64,000 nt of DNA from Bacteroidales bacterium 52_46 (GTDB lineage: Bacteria > Bacteroidota > Bacteroidia > Bacteroidales > Muribaculaceae). Both the position numbers and the translations under genes were made by a program. Location: the NCBI GenBank assembly GCA_001915385.1, contig MNQK01000034.1, forward strand, positions 62,001 to 126,000, given 5' to 3'. Numbering within the stretch: position 1 is the first letter of the stretch; each line of letters starts with the position of its first letter. Below the pieces are notes generated by a model. It was given only the letters and a program-made list of their open reading frames with translations. It had not been told where the DNA came from and ran no database searches. Shown here piece by piece: positions 18,512-26,385 of this stretch.

Positions 18512-18542
18512 TATCGGTAATCAAAACAAGACATTTGACATA

Positions 18543-18722
18543 ATGAAATGGAAAGAACTAATTAAAATCGCAACCGACAAGGGCTACAGATTTTACGCCC
18601 ACGGTAAAAAACATGACATCTACGTCAACGACAACGGTGAGCGCCTGATTGTCGAAAGGCACGGCTCGCAGGAAATCCGAAAAGGCCTGATGAACTCGCT
18701 GAAAAAGCAATTAGGCTTCTAA
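18543..18722 (+). CDS. hicA: HicA-type mRNA interferase toxin 1
   Basis: A 59-aa dsRBD-like HicA. The catalytic His lies in VERHGSQEIRKG (about residues 38-49). The chosen ATG 18543 begins MKWKELIK; the longer frame from 18498 overlaps the promoter. HicA cuts mRNA and halts translation unless bound by HicB, encoded 74 nt downstream. A GC-rich hairpin (GGGAGGG 18732-18738 with CCCTCCC 18744-18750) followed by TATCTTTT stands between toxin and antitoxin genes and may set their ratio. Confidence 0.85.
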   Translation: MKWKELIKIATDKGYRFYAHGKKHDIYVNDNGERLIVERHGSQEIRKGLMNSLKKQLGF

Positions 18723-18796
18723 TCAAAGAGGGGGAGGGTACTCCCCTCCCTATCTTTTCTACAAAATAGATTATTAACAATTAACACCCACTCGAT

Positions 18797-19195
18797 ATGA
18801 AGGTAAGTATAGAAAAACAATCGGACGGCTCATATATAGCCTACAACACTGACGGCGAAAAGGTGCAGCTCATCGGCACCGGTGACACCGTTAAGGAAGC
18901 TAAAGAAGATTTCTTCAACTCCATTGAAGAAGTAAAAGAAAGTTACATCGATCTCGGCGATGAAATGCCCGCCTGTCTCTCCGAGGACATAGAGTTCCAC
19001 TTCGACATCTCCTCGCTCTTCGAGTATTACTCCATGTTCAACGTCAGCGCCCTTGGCCGTTATCTCGGCATCAATGACAGCCTCATGCGCCAGTACCGCA
19101 AAGGCGATACTCCAATCTCCGACAAACAGCTCGAAAAAATTGAGGCAGGCATTCACCGCCTCGGCACAGAATTGGCCGCTCTTCGTCTTGTTTGA
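18797..19195 (+). CDS. hicB: HicB-type antitoxin 1
   Basis: The 132-aa protein has the partial RNase-H-like HicB fold at the N-terminus (SIEKQSDGSYIAYN then GTGDTVKEAKEDFFNSIEE) and a C-terminal helix-turn-helix (VSALGRYLGINDSLMRQYRKG, about residues 88-108). It should neutralise HicA1 and repress the operon through the HTH. It follows hicA1 directly. The order toxin then antitoxin is usual for hicAB. Confidence 0.85.
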   Translation: MKVSIEKQSDGSYIAYNTDGEKVQLIGTGDTVKEAKEDFFNSIEEVKESYIDLGDEMPACLSEDIEFHFDISSLFEYYSMFNVSALGRYLGINDSLMRQYRKGDTPISDKQLEKIEAGIHRLGTELAALRLV

Positions 19196-19268
19196 TTACC
19201 ATTCCATTTCATTTCAAGAGTGGCCACACCCTCGCCCATCAGGACGGGGGTATTTTTTTGCCCCAATT

Positions 19269-19513
19269 TTTGTAATTATAAAATTTATTTGTAGATTTGT
19301 AGTGCTAAAACATCTTGATGGTTTCACCATTCCGCTGAGTCCCAGTTAGAGACTCGACATTTCATCGGGCATTTTTTATGCCTTTACATATCAGCTATAC
19401 GGCTGCCATATCCTCACAATTTTTTGACTCTTCGGAGTGGAAAACCATGTGATGTTTTAGCGAACGGGATATGACAGCCGTTTTTCTGTCTAAACGCTAA
19501 AACATTACATGGT
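19269..19513 (+). ncRNA. Structured A-M-B leader, copy 1
   Basis: Promoter boxes TTTG (19269-19272) and TAGATTTG (19292-19299) place the RNA start near element A, GCTAAAACATC (19304-19314). A first hairpin region ends in a T6 run (19372-19377). A terminator stem CGGCTG-c-CATATCC (19400-19413) pairs with GGATATG-a-CAGCCG (19467-19480), followed by TTTTT. In its loop, M (19444-19462) is complementary to A over 11 nt. M is also complementary to B (19495-19513) over 19 positions, with one G-U pair. B ends directly at the ATG. The layout predicts switching between A:M and M:B pairing, controlling termination or start-codon access. Confidence 0.7.
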
Positions 19514-19795
19514 ATGAACACAACAACACTCACCGCGCCAGCTTCACGGGCACAAGTTCCCAACCTCAGCGCAATGGCATTGCGCGCCATCAGCGCCATC
19601 TTCTCCCCGAATGCGTCATTAATCGCCGCCTGCATCGTAGCAGCATTGATGTACTTTCACTTTATGACAATCGCCGACACCGTGGCCGCGCAGCGCGCTA
19701 TCGCCACCGACTGCCTGTACCTGTCGCCCTGGGGCATCGCATGGCTGCTCCGGATTACTCGTCGCCAGCTCGCGCAGAAAGGAGGTACAAAATGA
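19514..19795 (+). CDS. Small membrane protein, paralogue 1
   Basis: A 93-aa protein with one clear membrane helix (about residues 34-52, SLIAACIVAALMYFHFMTI), an N-terminal polar part beginning MNTTTLTAPAS and a basic C-terminus. Its close paralogue is at 42966; a distant one with the same leader layout is at 32156. No known family. Candidate roles are a type I-like membrane toxin, superinfection exclusion, or a membrane anchor for its operon partners. The stop overlaps the next start (ATGATG). Confidence 0.7.
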   Translation: MNTTTLTAPASRAQVPNLSAMALRAISAIFSPNASLIAACIVAALMYFHFMTIADTVAAQRAIATDCLYLSPWGIAWLLRITRRQLAQKGGTK

Positions 19796-20034
19796 TGGGA
19801 TATACTGAAGACCTGCTCAACTGCGTAGTCCGCGACATCGAGCAGAACTGGGAGCGTAAAGGCGGAAATATTTCTTATTTCGTCGGACTTGTCAGGGGCG
19901 TTCGATTGACGGCAAAAGACCTTGACCGTTTCCTTGATGAACACGGCGATACCTGCCACGAGGGCGTAAACCACGTTTTTGCACAAATAGTTTACGAAGA
20001 TCTGCTCAAAAACGAGGAAGGAGGTGAGGCATGA
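19792..20034 (+). CDS. Hypothetical acidic protein of leader-1 operon
   Basis: An 80-aa protein (MMGYTEDLLNCVVRDIEQNW) of mostly helices. The start follows a strong Shine-Dalgarno-like AAAGGAGGT, rare in Bacteroidetes. It overlaps the stop of the membrane-protein gene by 4 nt and the next start by 4 nt. It is absent from the second module copy. Function unknown. Confidence 0.65.
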   Translation: MMGYTEDLLNCVVRDIEQNWERKGGNISYFVGLVRGVRLTAKDLDRFLDEHGDTCHEGVNHVFAQIVYEDLLKNEEGGEA

Positions 20035-20444
20035 TGTACTTCATTGAGTCTGTTACGACTCTCACGTCAACTGGCAAATCGCGTAAGGGTGCGCTTCTTC
20101 AGACCGTTGTCAAGCCGATTGAGCACACCCTATTAAAGGGCGATGACTCTGTGGTAATCCTTGTTAAATATCTTCAAGCGCTCGTCGATAAGTGCAATTC
20201 CTCTTTCCGGGGAAATACAGTCTATCTCCACTTCAATCCGGAGTCTTTCCATATATATGCTTGCGGAGAAAAAACCGGCAGCGAAGCTTACATCTTCTCG
20301 ATAAGCTATGCCCCGGTAAAGGAGCAATTCTTTTTCTATGATCTACCGGGCGCCATATTGTCGCCGATAGAGAATGTATGTGGCCGAGATTTCGCCCAGG
20401 AAGTCTATGATGCAGTCGACATGACGAAAGGAGGTGCGCGATGA
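20031..20444 (+). CDS. Hypothetical protein of leader-1 operon
   Basis: A 137-aa mixed alpha/beta protein (MMYFIESVTTLTSTGKSRKG) preceded by GAAGGAGGTG. It overlaps neighbours on both sides by 4 nt, so translation is coupled. It is missing from the shorter copy at 43 kb, which suggests it is a removable part of the module. No family recognised. Confidence 0.65.
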   Translation: MMYFIESVTTLTSTGKSRKGALLQTVVKPIEHTLLKGDDSVVILVKYLQALVDKCNSSFRGNTVYLHFNPESFHIYACGEKTGSEAYIFSISYAPVKEQFFFYDLPGAILSPIENVCGRDFAQEVYDAVDMTKGGAR

Positions 20445-20719
20445 GACTTGAAGTTGCAGGCGCACAGATAACCGACGCCATAGTCGACGTGCTCGACACC
20501 CTCCAGAACCAGCCAGATATCGCGAAAACATATACCAGGACCATCGACGAAGTCACCCGCCTCGTTATCCTCGACCTGTCGACCGTCGACGAACAGGCCG
20601 ACGCCGAGGTCATAAACCGTCTGCGCGCCCTCCAGATGATCCGGCGCGATATCGTCACGCTGTCATCTCCGCCCGATGTCGATCTTCCGGCCAATGACGT
20701 GCCGGCCGCATCACTATAA
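20441..20719 (+). CDS. Conserved module protein, copy 1 (92 aa)
   Basis: A 92-aa helical, acidic protein beginning MRLEVAGAQITDAIVDVLD. It is nearly identical to the product at 43229-43507 (about seven differences). Both copies follow AAAGGAGGTGCGCG. Its retention in both module copies, with the leader and the membrane protein, marks these three parts as the functional core. Function unknown. Confidence 0.7.
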   Translation: MRLEVAGAQITDAIVDVLDTLQNQPDIAKTYTRTIDEVTRLVILDLSTVDEQADAEVINRLRALQMIRRDIVTLSSPPDVDLPANDVPAASL

Positions 20720-20739
20720 AGTATTCTATTTCGAGCCGG

Positions 20740-20784
20740 GAGCCGGGCTAACTCGTAACAAAGCGAGGCGGCCCGGCTCTTTCT
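20740..20784 (+). terminator. Terminator of leader-1 operon
   Basis: Stem GAGCCGGGC (20740-20748) with GCCCGGCTC (20771-20779), then TTCTTTTT. Confidence 0.75.
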
Positions 20785-20852
20785 TTTTGCCCCGGCGTAT
20801 TTCGCGCCCTTCTTGCCTCACCCCATACCCCCTCCCAATTTTATACGAAATT

Positions 20853-21100
20853 TTTGTTACTTTGTAACGAAATGTTTGCAAAGTTGATAACAAACTAAAA
20901 ATCAAGTAATAAAGAAAAGGGGGAAGGCGTAACAAAAATGGTAACAGTTGGCGTAACAAAGATTTTTCGATTTGTTACACCAGCCAGAGGGAGGGAAGCG
21001 TAACAATCTCGGTCGACGTGGTACAAAATGGATTTTCGCTTTGTTTCGATGCTACTATTTTGACCGATAAAGAGTTAGAAACAAATAACGCGGTAACAAA
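20853..21100. repeat. Iteron-like array Y (GTAACAAA type)
   Basis: Direct GTAACA units at 20927-20936, 20940-20947, 20951-20960, 20999-21008 and 21090-21100, with inverted TTTGTTAC at 20853-20860 and 20971-20978. Spacing and flanks parallel array X at 18.14-18.26 kb, but the core is GTAAC, not GTCAC. No gene occupies 20720-21214. Confidence 0.55.
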
Positions 21101-21171
21101 AATTTCTGATGATTTCTTAACTCAACAGGGTAAATAACACCTCTGTCGGGTATAATATGCCATAGAATAGA

Positions 21172-21189
21172 GAATTATTTGTAAATTTG
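21172..21189 (+). promoter_or_regulatory. Promoter with operator-like motif before 21215 gene
   Basis: TAAATTTG (21182-21189) is a -7 box 25 nt before the ATG. GAATTATTT sits directly before it (21172-21180), and an inverted GGGTAAATAAC is at 21129-21139, both like the recurrent phage motif GGAATTATTTACC. Confidence 0.45.
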
Positions 21190-21214
21190 CAGTCAAGAAC
21201 CAATCCCTCCAACC

Positions 21215-21682
21215 ATGATAACAGTAAAAACAACAGTAGAACCGCACGTGGCCGAGTATATCAGGGGCAAATTTTACGACCGCGAAGCCGGGGCCGTCAG
21301 ATTTCCGCCGACCCTCGATATTTATATACTGATTTACGACCTTCTCCAGAAAAGACCGGCTACAAATCCGGTGGATAGCGGAAATCTCGAATTTGCCCTG
21401 CCGGAACGTAGGGAGGGAAAGGACCCGGATTCATACAATTATCTGTCAGGAAGGGCGCAGAAAATTCTCGCCGACAAAATGCGCCTTATGATGTGGGCGG
21501 AGTTGCACGACCTCATGGACGAGAACAAGCATATTAACGGGATTCAGTTCAAAGAATCTGTTTTTATGTTTATGCGCAAATATGCAATCGAATCAATTAC
21601 GGAGGATGCGTTGCTGAAGAACTACCAGAGATGGCGCGACAAGCAACGCCGTAAGAAAAAGCGTGGGTATTCAAGAAAATAG
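21215..21682 (+). CDS. Hypothetical basic phage protein
   Basis: A 155-aa protein with a helical middle (LADKMRLMMWAELHDLMDEN) and a very basic C-terminus (RWRDKQRRKKKRGYSRK), which suggests nucleic-acid binding. It has its own promoter and lies at the border between replication and head genes. No family recognised; a late-gene regulator or packaging factor is possible. Confidence 0.6.
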   Translation: MITVKTTVEPHVAEYIRGKFYDREAGAVRFPPTLDIYILIYDLLQKRPATNPVDSGNLEFALPERREGKDPDSYNYLSGRAQKILADKMRLMMWAELHDLMDENKHINGIQFKESVFMFMRKYAIESITEDALLKNYQRWRDKQRRKKKRGYSRK

Positions 21683-21693
21683 TTCGCTTATTT

Positions 21694-21777
21694 ACAGGAA
21701 TTATTTACCCGACCATGTGTCCTGTTTTGTCCTTTTTTTGAGGTATTTTTGTCGGAAAAATGTCGGAAAAATGTCGA
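21694..21777 (+). promoter_or_regulatory. Operator-like motif and tandem repeat before head genes
   Basis: ACAGGAATTATTTACC minus its first base differs little from the copy in the lysogeny switch (here ACAGGAATTATTTACC at 21694-21709, identical to 14007-14022). TATTTTTG at 21744-21751 is a -7 box candidate. Just after it TGTCGGAAAAA is repeated in tandem (about 21751-21772). Confidence 0.5.
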
Positions 21778-21811
21778 GTAGTTGAAAATCAATAAGTTAA
21801 ACCTGCAAAAT

Positions 21812-22219
21812 ATGAACCGTTCTACTGTTTCAAGTTGCCACAGTCTTAAAATAATACCACTCTCCCTGCTGTCGAGATTCGCCCGGTTTGGTTCGCGGGT
21901 GTCTATGATGTTACTCGGCGAGGCAATCGACGCGGAAGCCGTTCCGGGGTCGATAAAGATTTCCACCACCACCGACAATGGTAAAGTAAAGAAAAAAATC
22001 ACTTTCGAGCGTTCCGATGTATCGGCCGCCGTCGCCGACCGTCTCGATAGGTTTAAAGTTTTGCGTCTGGTCGCCACTTATGTTGATGAATCCGGAAAGA
22101 GAAGGGTCGCCGGTTCTCCTAATTGGCCCCTCGCTCTGGATTATACCACCGAAGGTGGAGTTTTCTCCGTCAACCTTCAGGGCGAGGACGTTCGCCCGGA
22201 CGCATTTTTAACGGATTAA
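21812..22219 (+). CDS. Hypothetical protein before head protease
   Basis: A 135-aa protein from ATG 21812 (MNRSTVSSCHSLKII); a longer TTG start at 21782 is less likely. The middle is basic (KVKKKITFER) and the C-terminal half reads as beta strands (RVAGSPNWPLALDYTTEGG). Position suggests a minor head protein or a regulator; no family recognised. Confidence 0.55.
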   Translation: MNRSTVSSCHSLKIIPLSLLSRFARFGSRVSMMLLGEAIDAEAVPGSIKISTTTDNGKVKKKITFERSDVSAAVADRLDRFKVLRLVATYVDESGKRRVAGSPNWPLALDYTTEGGVFSVNLQGEDVRPDAFLTD

Positions 22220-22271
22220 AGTCCTTCCACGCGCCCGCGATATGTGGTTAATTTGCGGCAAAATTAACTAC

Positions 22272-23138
22272 ATGAATAGACTACAACGTTTTTTCTCCGA
22301 TAACTGGACTATTCAGCGACATGATTTTGAAAATATTGTGTCGCTCCTAATGCCGTCTATCATAAACGGAAATATAGAAGCCGCCGCCGCGCAGCTCAAA
22401 CAGGAAAAATGTACCGTCAAGGCGACCGCCGCGCCGTACATGGCGAAGTGGTACGAACTCGACGATATTACGCTCCCCGTCGATTCTATTGCGGTGATAA
22501 CCCTTACCGGGGTTCTTTATTCGTGGGAATCGGAATGGGTAATCAAACAGGTGGAAGCCGCCGAACTGAATCCGAATATTTGCGGTATCGTGTTCGTAAT
22601 AGACGGTCCCGGCGGAATGGTCTCGCACCTCGATATGGCGGCCGCCGCCGTCGAGAACTGCACCAAGCCGACCGCCACCGTAGTAACCGGCATCATGGCT
22701 TCCGCTCATTTCTGGTTAGGAACGGCAAGCGACCACACCTTCATAGCCTCGCCACTTTGCGAGGTTGGAAGTGTCGGAGTAGTGATAACCCATTATTCCT
22801 TCAAAGAATTTTTCAAACAGAACGGTATCGACTACCGGGAAATATATCCCGATACAGCAGACCTCAAGAACAAGGAAACCCGCGCCCTCGAAGATAACAA
22901 CGATGAATCCTTATTGAAGGCCCGCGCCGAAAGGATTCACAAAGTATTTTCCGAGACCGTGGCGCGTAACCTCGGAATAGACTACGACCCGGAACTCCCG
23001 TTATTCCGTGGTGAAATGTTCACGGGAGACGAGGCGGTCGCCGCCAGATATATCGACGAGTTCGGCGGACTGACCGACGCGGTTAAATGGGTCCTCGCAC
23101 AGGCAACGAGCCGGAAGGCAAACCAATTATACCAGTAA
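22272..23138 (+). CDS. S49/ClpP-like prohead protease
   Basis: A 288-aa protein starting at ATG 22272 (MNRLQRFFSDNW). The S49 fold is visible: IAVITLTGVLY, VFVIDGPGGMVS (oxyanion turn), the nucleophile-region GIMASAHFWLGTASD, and SVGVVITHYSF. A Lys in the following helix (DLKNKETRALE) may complete a Ser-Lys dyad. It directly precedes the capsid gene, as prohead maturation proteases do, and likely removes the capsid N-terminal scaffold segment. Confidence 0.82.
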   Translation: MNRLQRFFSDNWTIQRHDFENIVSLLMPSIINGNIEAAAAQLKQEKCTVKATAAPYMAKWYELDDITLPVDSIAVITLTGVLYSWESEWVIKQVEAAELNPNICGIVFVIDGPGGMVSHLDMAAAAVENCTKPTATVVTGIMASAHFWLGTASDHTFIASPLCEVGSVGVVITHYSFKEFFKQNGIDYREIYPDTADLKNKETRALEDNNDESLLKARAERIHKVFSETVARNLGIDYDPELPLFRGEMFTGDEAVAARYIDEFGGLTDAVKWVLAQATSRKANQLYQ

Positions 23139-23164
23139 TTAACAACTTATCAACACCCAAGAAA

Positions 23165-25360
23165 ATGAATTTTGCGAATTTTATCCCCGCGATTCTCGGT
23201 ATTCTCGGACTTACCGCCTTCAATAAGGTGAACGGCAAGGACGACCTTACCGAGACGGATTGCGCAAAACTGAAGGAATACGGGTTCTCCGATATGTTCC
23301 TTACAGACTTCAAAGCGTATATCCAGAATCCCCAGCCTTCCGCCGAGAGCAACTCCGACGAGACCTCCCGCGCCGCCGTAGTCGCCGCCGTTCTCGGTCA
23401 GGTTACTACACAGCACCAGAAGGCAACCGCCGAACTCTCCGACCTGAAGGCACAGGTAGCCAAGGACAAGGCCGCCCACGCCGCCGCCATCGCCTCGAAG
23501 GAACAGGAAATCAAGGCCCTGAACGAGAAGATTCAGACCCTCTCCGCCCTTCCTGAAAACGACCCCGGCAAGGGCGCCGGACACTCCGCCGCTCCCGCCT
23601 CCGCCTTCAACATCGACGACACCCAGCAGCTCGGCGGCCTTCCCGGTGAGTTTTTCGCCCTGAACCGCCCCTACAACCTCCGCGCCAAGGCCGCGCTCCT
23701 CGCCAACGAAGGGAAGATGCTCGCCGTCGCCGTTCCGAACTCGGTCGATTACAAGACCCTTCAGGACGACCTCGGAGCGTTCTACCGCACCCGCTGGAGC
23801 GACCGCCTTCAGTCGTTCCTCGTAGAACTGCCGACTATCACCAAGATTTTCCCGACCGAATCAGGACACCAGGACCTCGAAACCCTCACCAACCTTTGGC
23901 TCGGCGAGTTCTCGCAGCCCGACAACTCGGCAAACAGCGAGTTCGACAAGGTTACGAAAGGTTCTTACGAGTTCGGAACAGAAACCCTCCGTATGTACGG
24001 GGTTATGTTCGCCCACAAGTTCAAGAGCCTGAAGGACCTCGAAAAATCGTGGATTGGCTACCTGAACCGCGAAGGCTCGAACCCGGTAAAACTCTCGTTT
24101 ATCGAGTATCTCCTCGTAGAGACCGCCCAGAAGCTGCACAACGAGCGCGAACAGCGTTATATCAACGGTGTGCGCAAGGACCCGGACCCCGACGTTCCCG
24201 GCCGCGCAATGGAAGCTGCCGACGGTATCTACGAATATCTCCGTAAACGTGTCGAAGGACATACCGACTTCACACCCAACGGAGGGACCACCGGGAAAAC
24301 CGTCTATCAGATAAAGCCCTTCAACCTTCCCCGTATCACCGCCGGCAATATCGGCGAGGTGTTCTATCAGGGTACGAGCATGATACCCTCGGTGTTCCGC
24401 GATACCGGTAAAATCTGCCTGTTCATCCCCTCGTGGATGCTTCCCCTTTACCACAAGTACAACGAGGCCCACTACGGCCAGAACGTTGACTACAAAGCGG
24501 GAATCACCTACGTTAAGGAGTTCCCCGCCGTCAAGATTGTAACCCTCCCCAACGCTGACAACCACCACCGTATCTTCTGGACTATCGACGGCAATTTCCG
24601 CACGTTCGACCATGTGGCCGGCGAAATGCTCCGTTTCACCCTCGAACAGCAGGACTGGACCGTAAAAGTCTGGTCGAACTGGAAAGAGAGCATACAGGCC
24701 GAGGTCGTCGGCTACAAATACACCGAGCCCCTCGAAATGGACGGAAGTCGCCAGCTTATCTGGTGTAACGACTACGACCGCCCCGATACCTACTTTATCG
24801 AGGCCGCTCCGGACGCGAATCCTTCAGCCCTCCTTCATTCGTCAATCGTAACCGTCGCCAACTCGAAGGAGTTCGAGATTACCGACATCGCAGACGCGCA
24901 GGTCGGCCGCCTTATCTCCCTGAAGTGTGGCGTTGACGGAGACAGCGGCGTAACTATCAAGAAGGACGGAAAATTCTCGCTCCTGTCAGCAGCATGGACC
25001 CCCAAGAAGGGCGACGTTATCACGCTGATGAAACGCGCCGACGGCAAGTTCATCGAGGTTTCCCGCACAACCGCCGCCGCTGATTCCTACCAGTTCGACG
25101 CGAACGCCACAACCCCCAGCCTGAAGGGTGCAACCGTTTTCGTTGTCGGTGAGAACACAGCGGCAACCGCAATCACCAACCTGACCGAAGGTATCGCCGG
25201 CACTCTCTACACAATCCACGGAGCCGGAAGCACCTACGCCTCGACTATCGCCGACGGCGGTAATTTTGTCCTCACAAAGGCAATTACCCTGAAGGCCGGT
25301 ACATTCATCAAACTGGTGATGGGCGACGACAAAAAATTCTATGAAGTGGCCCGCGGCTGA
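23165..25360 (+). CDS. Major capsid protein with N-terminal scaffold and C-terminal beta repeats
   Basis: A 731-aa protein from ATG 23165 (MNFANFIPAILG). Residues about 75-130 form an Ala/Lys/Glu-rich coiled coil like a delta-type scaffold. An HK97-type core follows (about 160-555), including a PSWMLPLYHKYNEAHYG segment. Two related beta domains (about 568-640 and 669-731) end with KFIEVSR and KFYEVARG. The next gene carries a third related domain. Such extra domains suggest built-in capsid decoration. It lies just after the protease, which probably cuts off the coiled coil. Confidence 0.78.
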   Translation: MNFANFIPAILGILGLTAFNKVNGKDDLTETDCAKLKEYGFSDMFLTDFKAYIQNPQPSAESNSDETSRAAVVAAVLGQVTTQHQKATAELSDLKAQVAKDKAAHAAAIASKEQEIKALNEKIQTLSALPENDPGKGAGHSAAPASAFNIDDTQQLGGLPGEFFALNRPYNLRAKAALLANEGKMLAVAVPNSVDYKTLQDDLGAFYRTRWSDRLQSFLVELPTITKIFPTESGHQDLETLTNLWLGEFSQPDNSANSEFDKVTKGSYEFGTETLRMYGVMFAHKFKSLKDLEKSWIGYLNREGSNPVKLSFIEYLLVETAQKLHNEREQRYINGVRKDPDPDVPGRAMEAADGIYEYLRKRVEGHTDFTPNGGTTGKTVYQIKPFNLPRITAGNIGEVFYQGTSMIPSVFRDTGKICLFIPSWMLPLYHKYNEAHYGQNVDYKAGITYVKEFPAVKIVTLPNADNHHRIFWTIDGNFRTFDHVAGEMLRFTLEQQDWTVKVWSNWKESIQAEVVGYKYTEPLEMDGSRQLIWCNDYDRPDTYFIEAAPDANPSALLHSSIVTVANSKEFEITDIADAQVGRLISLKCGVDGDSGVTIKKDGKFSLLSAAWTPKKGDVITLMKRADGKFIEVSRTTAAADSYQFDANATTPSLKGATVFVVGENTAATAITNLTEGIAGTLYTIHGAGSTYASTIADGGNFVLTKAITLKAGTFIKLVMGDDKKFYEVARG

Positions 25361-25375
25361 TTCATAGCCCCAGAA

Positions 25376-25415
25376 AACAGGGAGGGCGATTATACCCCTT
25401 CTCGCCCTCCCTGTT
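25376..25415 (+). terminator. Perfect 14-bp hairpin after capsid gene
   Basis: AACAGGGAGGGCGA (25376-25389) pairs fully with TCGCCCTCCCTGTT (25402-25415). No T-run follows, so it may stabilise the abundant capsid mRNA or end transcription only in part. Confidence 0.55.
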
Positions 25416-25454
25416 ATCACCTCTAAAAGTAAAATCAATTAAAAGTCTGAAAAT

Positions 25455-26267
25455 ATGACATATATTAAAACGTCCGTACCCCGTGCCTCCGGCAATCCCG
25501 GCACAGGTATTCAGCCCCGCGACCAGTTGACAATTATCGACATCGACGATATCGCCTTCATGCCACCCGCCGACGACAAAGGGGTGGTTATCGCCGATAA
25601 TATCGTAATGAAGCCGGGGCGTTACGGTATCAACCTCTATATGACCCAGGGCACAATCGAGATAACGAGCGCAGCCGAAGGCGACACCGACAAAATCGGT
25701 TTCACTCCCTCGATTAAGTTTGAACACCCCGGCAACGAACAGGCCGTGCGTGAGTTCAAGGTCAACTATATCAACCGGAAAGTTATCGTAATTGTGCGTT
25801 ACTGTTCCGGCAAAGCTGCCGACCTTATCGGTACGATGTGCAACCCGTGCCGCCTCACACCCTCCTACACCGGCAACAACGAGAGCAATACCAACGAAAT
25901 GACCTTTACCCAGATTTCCAAGGGTAACGATATTTTCATCTACAAGGGTACTGTTCCCCTCGAAGAACCGGTTTCGACCGTGGAGACCGGCGTGAAGGTC
26001 GTAAATTTCGTTTCCGACGGTCAATATCAGTTGTCGAGCGGTTCGGCCGTTATCGACGAAATCAGCGGCGGAGCGCATGACGCAGTTATTACGCTCCTCG
26101 GTGTGGGCGGAACTTCCCCCACCGTCTCGGCGACCGCCGGAAAAATCCTTCTCAAAGGAGGCAAGGTGTTCACCGCGACCGAAGGTTCACAGATTACCCT
26201 CCGCGCTTTCGACGCAGGCGACGGCGGTATCATGTGGATTGAACAGAGCCGCTACAACGCCGCCTGA
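25455..26267 (+). CDS. Capsid-associated or decoration protein
   Basis: A 270-aa, beta-rich protein. Its last 75 residues (ITLLGVGGTSPTVSATAG, then GGKVFTATEGSQITLRAF) resemble the repeated beta domains at the capsid C-terminus. It directly follows the capsid hairpin, suggesting a head decoration or minor capsid role. No catalytic motif. A weak terminator follows (26291-26330, AAGGTCCG with CGGGCTTT, including G-T pairs, then CTTTTT). Confidence 0.6.
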   Translation: MTYIKTSVPRASGNPGTGIQPRDQLTIIDIDDIAFMPPADDKGVVIADNIVMKPGRYGINLYMTQGTIEITSAAEGDTDKIGFTPSIKFEHPGNEQAVREFKVNYINRKVIVIVRYCSGKAADLIGTMCNPCRLTPSYTGNNESNTNEMTFTQISKGNDIFIYKGTVPLEEPVSTVETGVKVVNFVSDGQYQLSSGSAVIDEISGGAHDAVITLLGVGGTSPTVSATAGKILLKGGKVFTATEGSQITLRAFDAGDGGIMWIEQSRYNAA

Positions 26268-26357
26268 TACCGGAAATATCCCAATCTCTGAAGGTCCGAA
26301 GGTTTCACCGCCTCCGGGCTTTCTTTTTGTGTCCTTCCTTTGGTAATTACCGGCTTG

Positions 26358-26380
26358 TAAATTTGCGCTGTAAATAATTG
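26358..26380 (+). promoter_or_regulatory. Promoter with inverted operator-like motif
   Basis: TAAATTTG (26358-26365) is a -7 box 20 nt before the ATG. TGTAAATAATTG (26369-26380) is an inverted variant of the phage GGAATTATTTACC motif covering the expected transcript start. Confidence 0.45.
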
Positions 26381-26385
26381 AAAAC

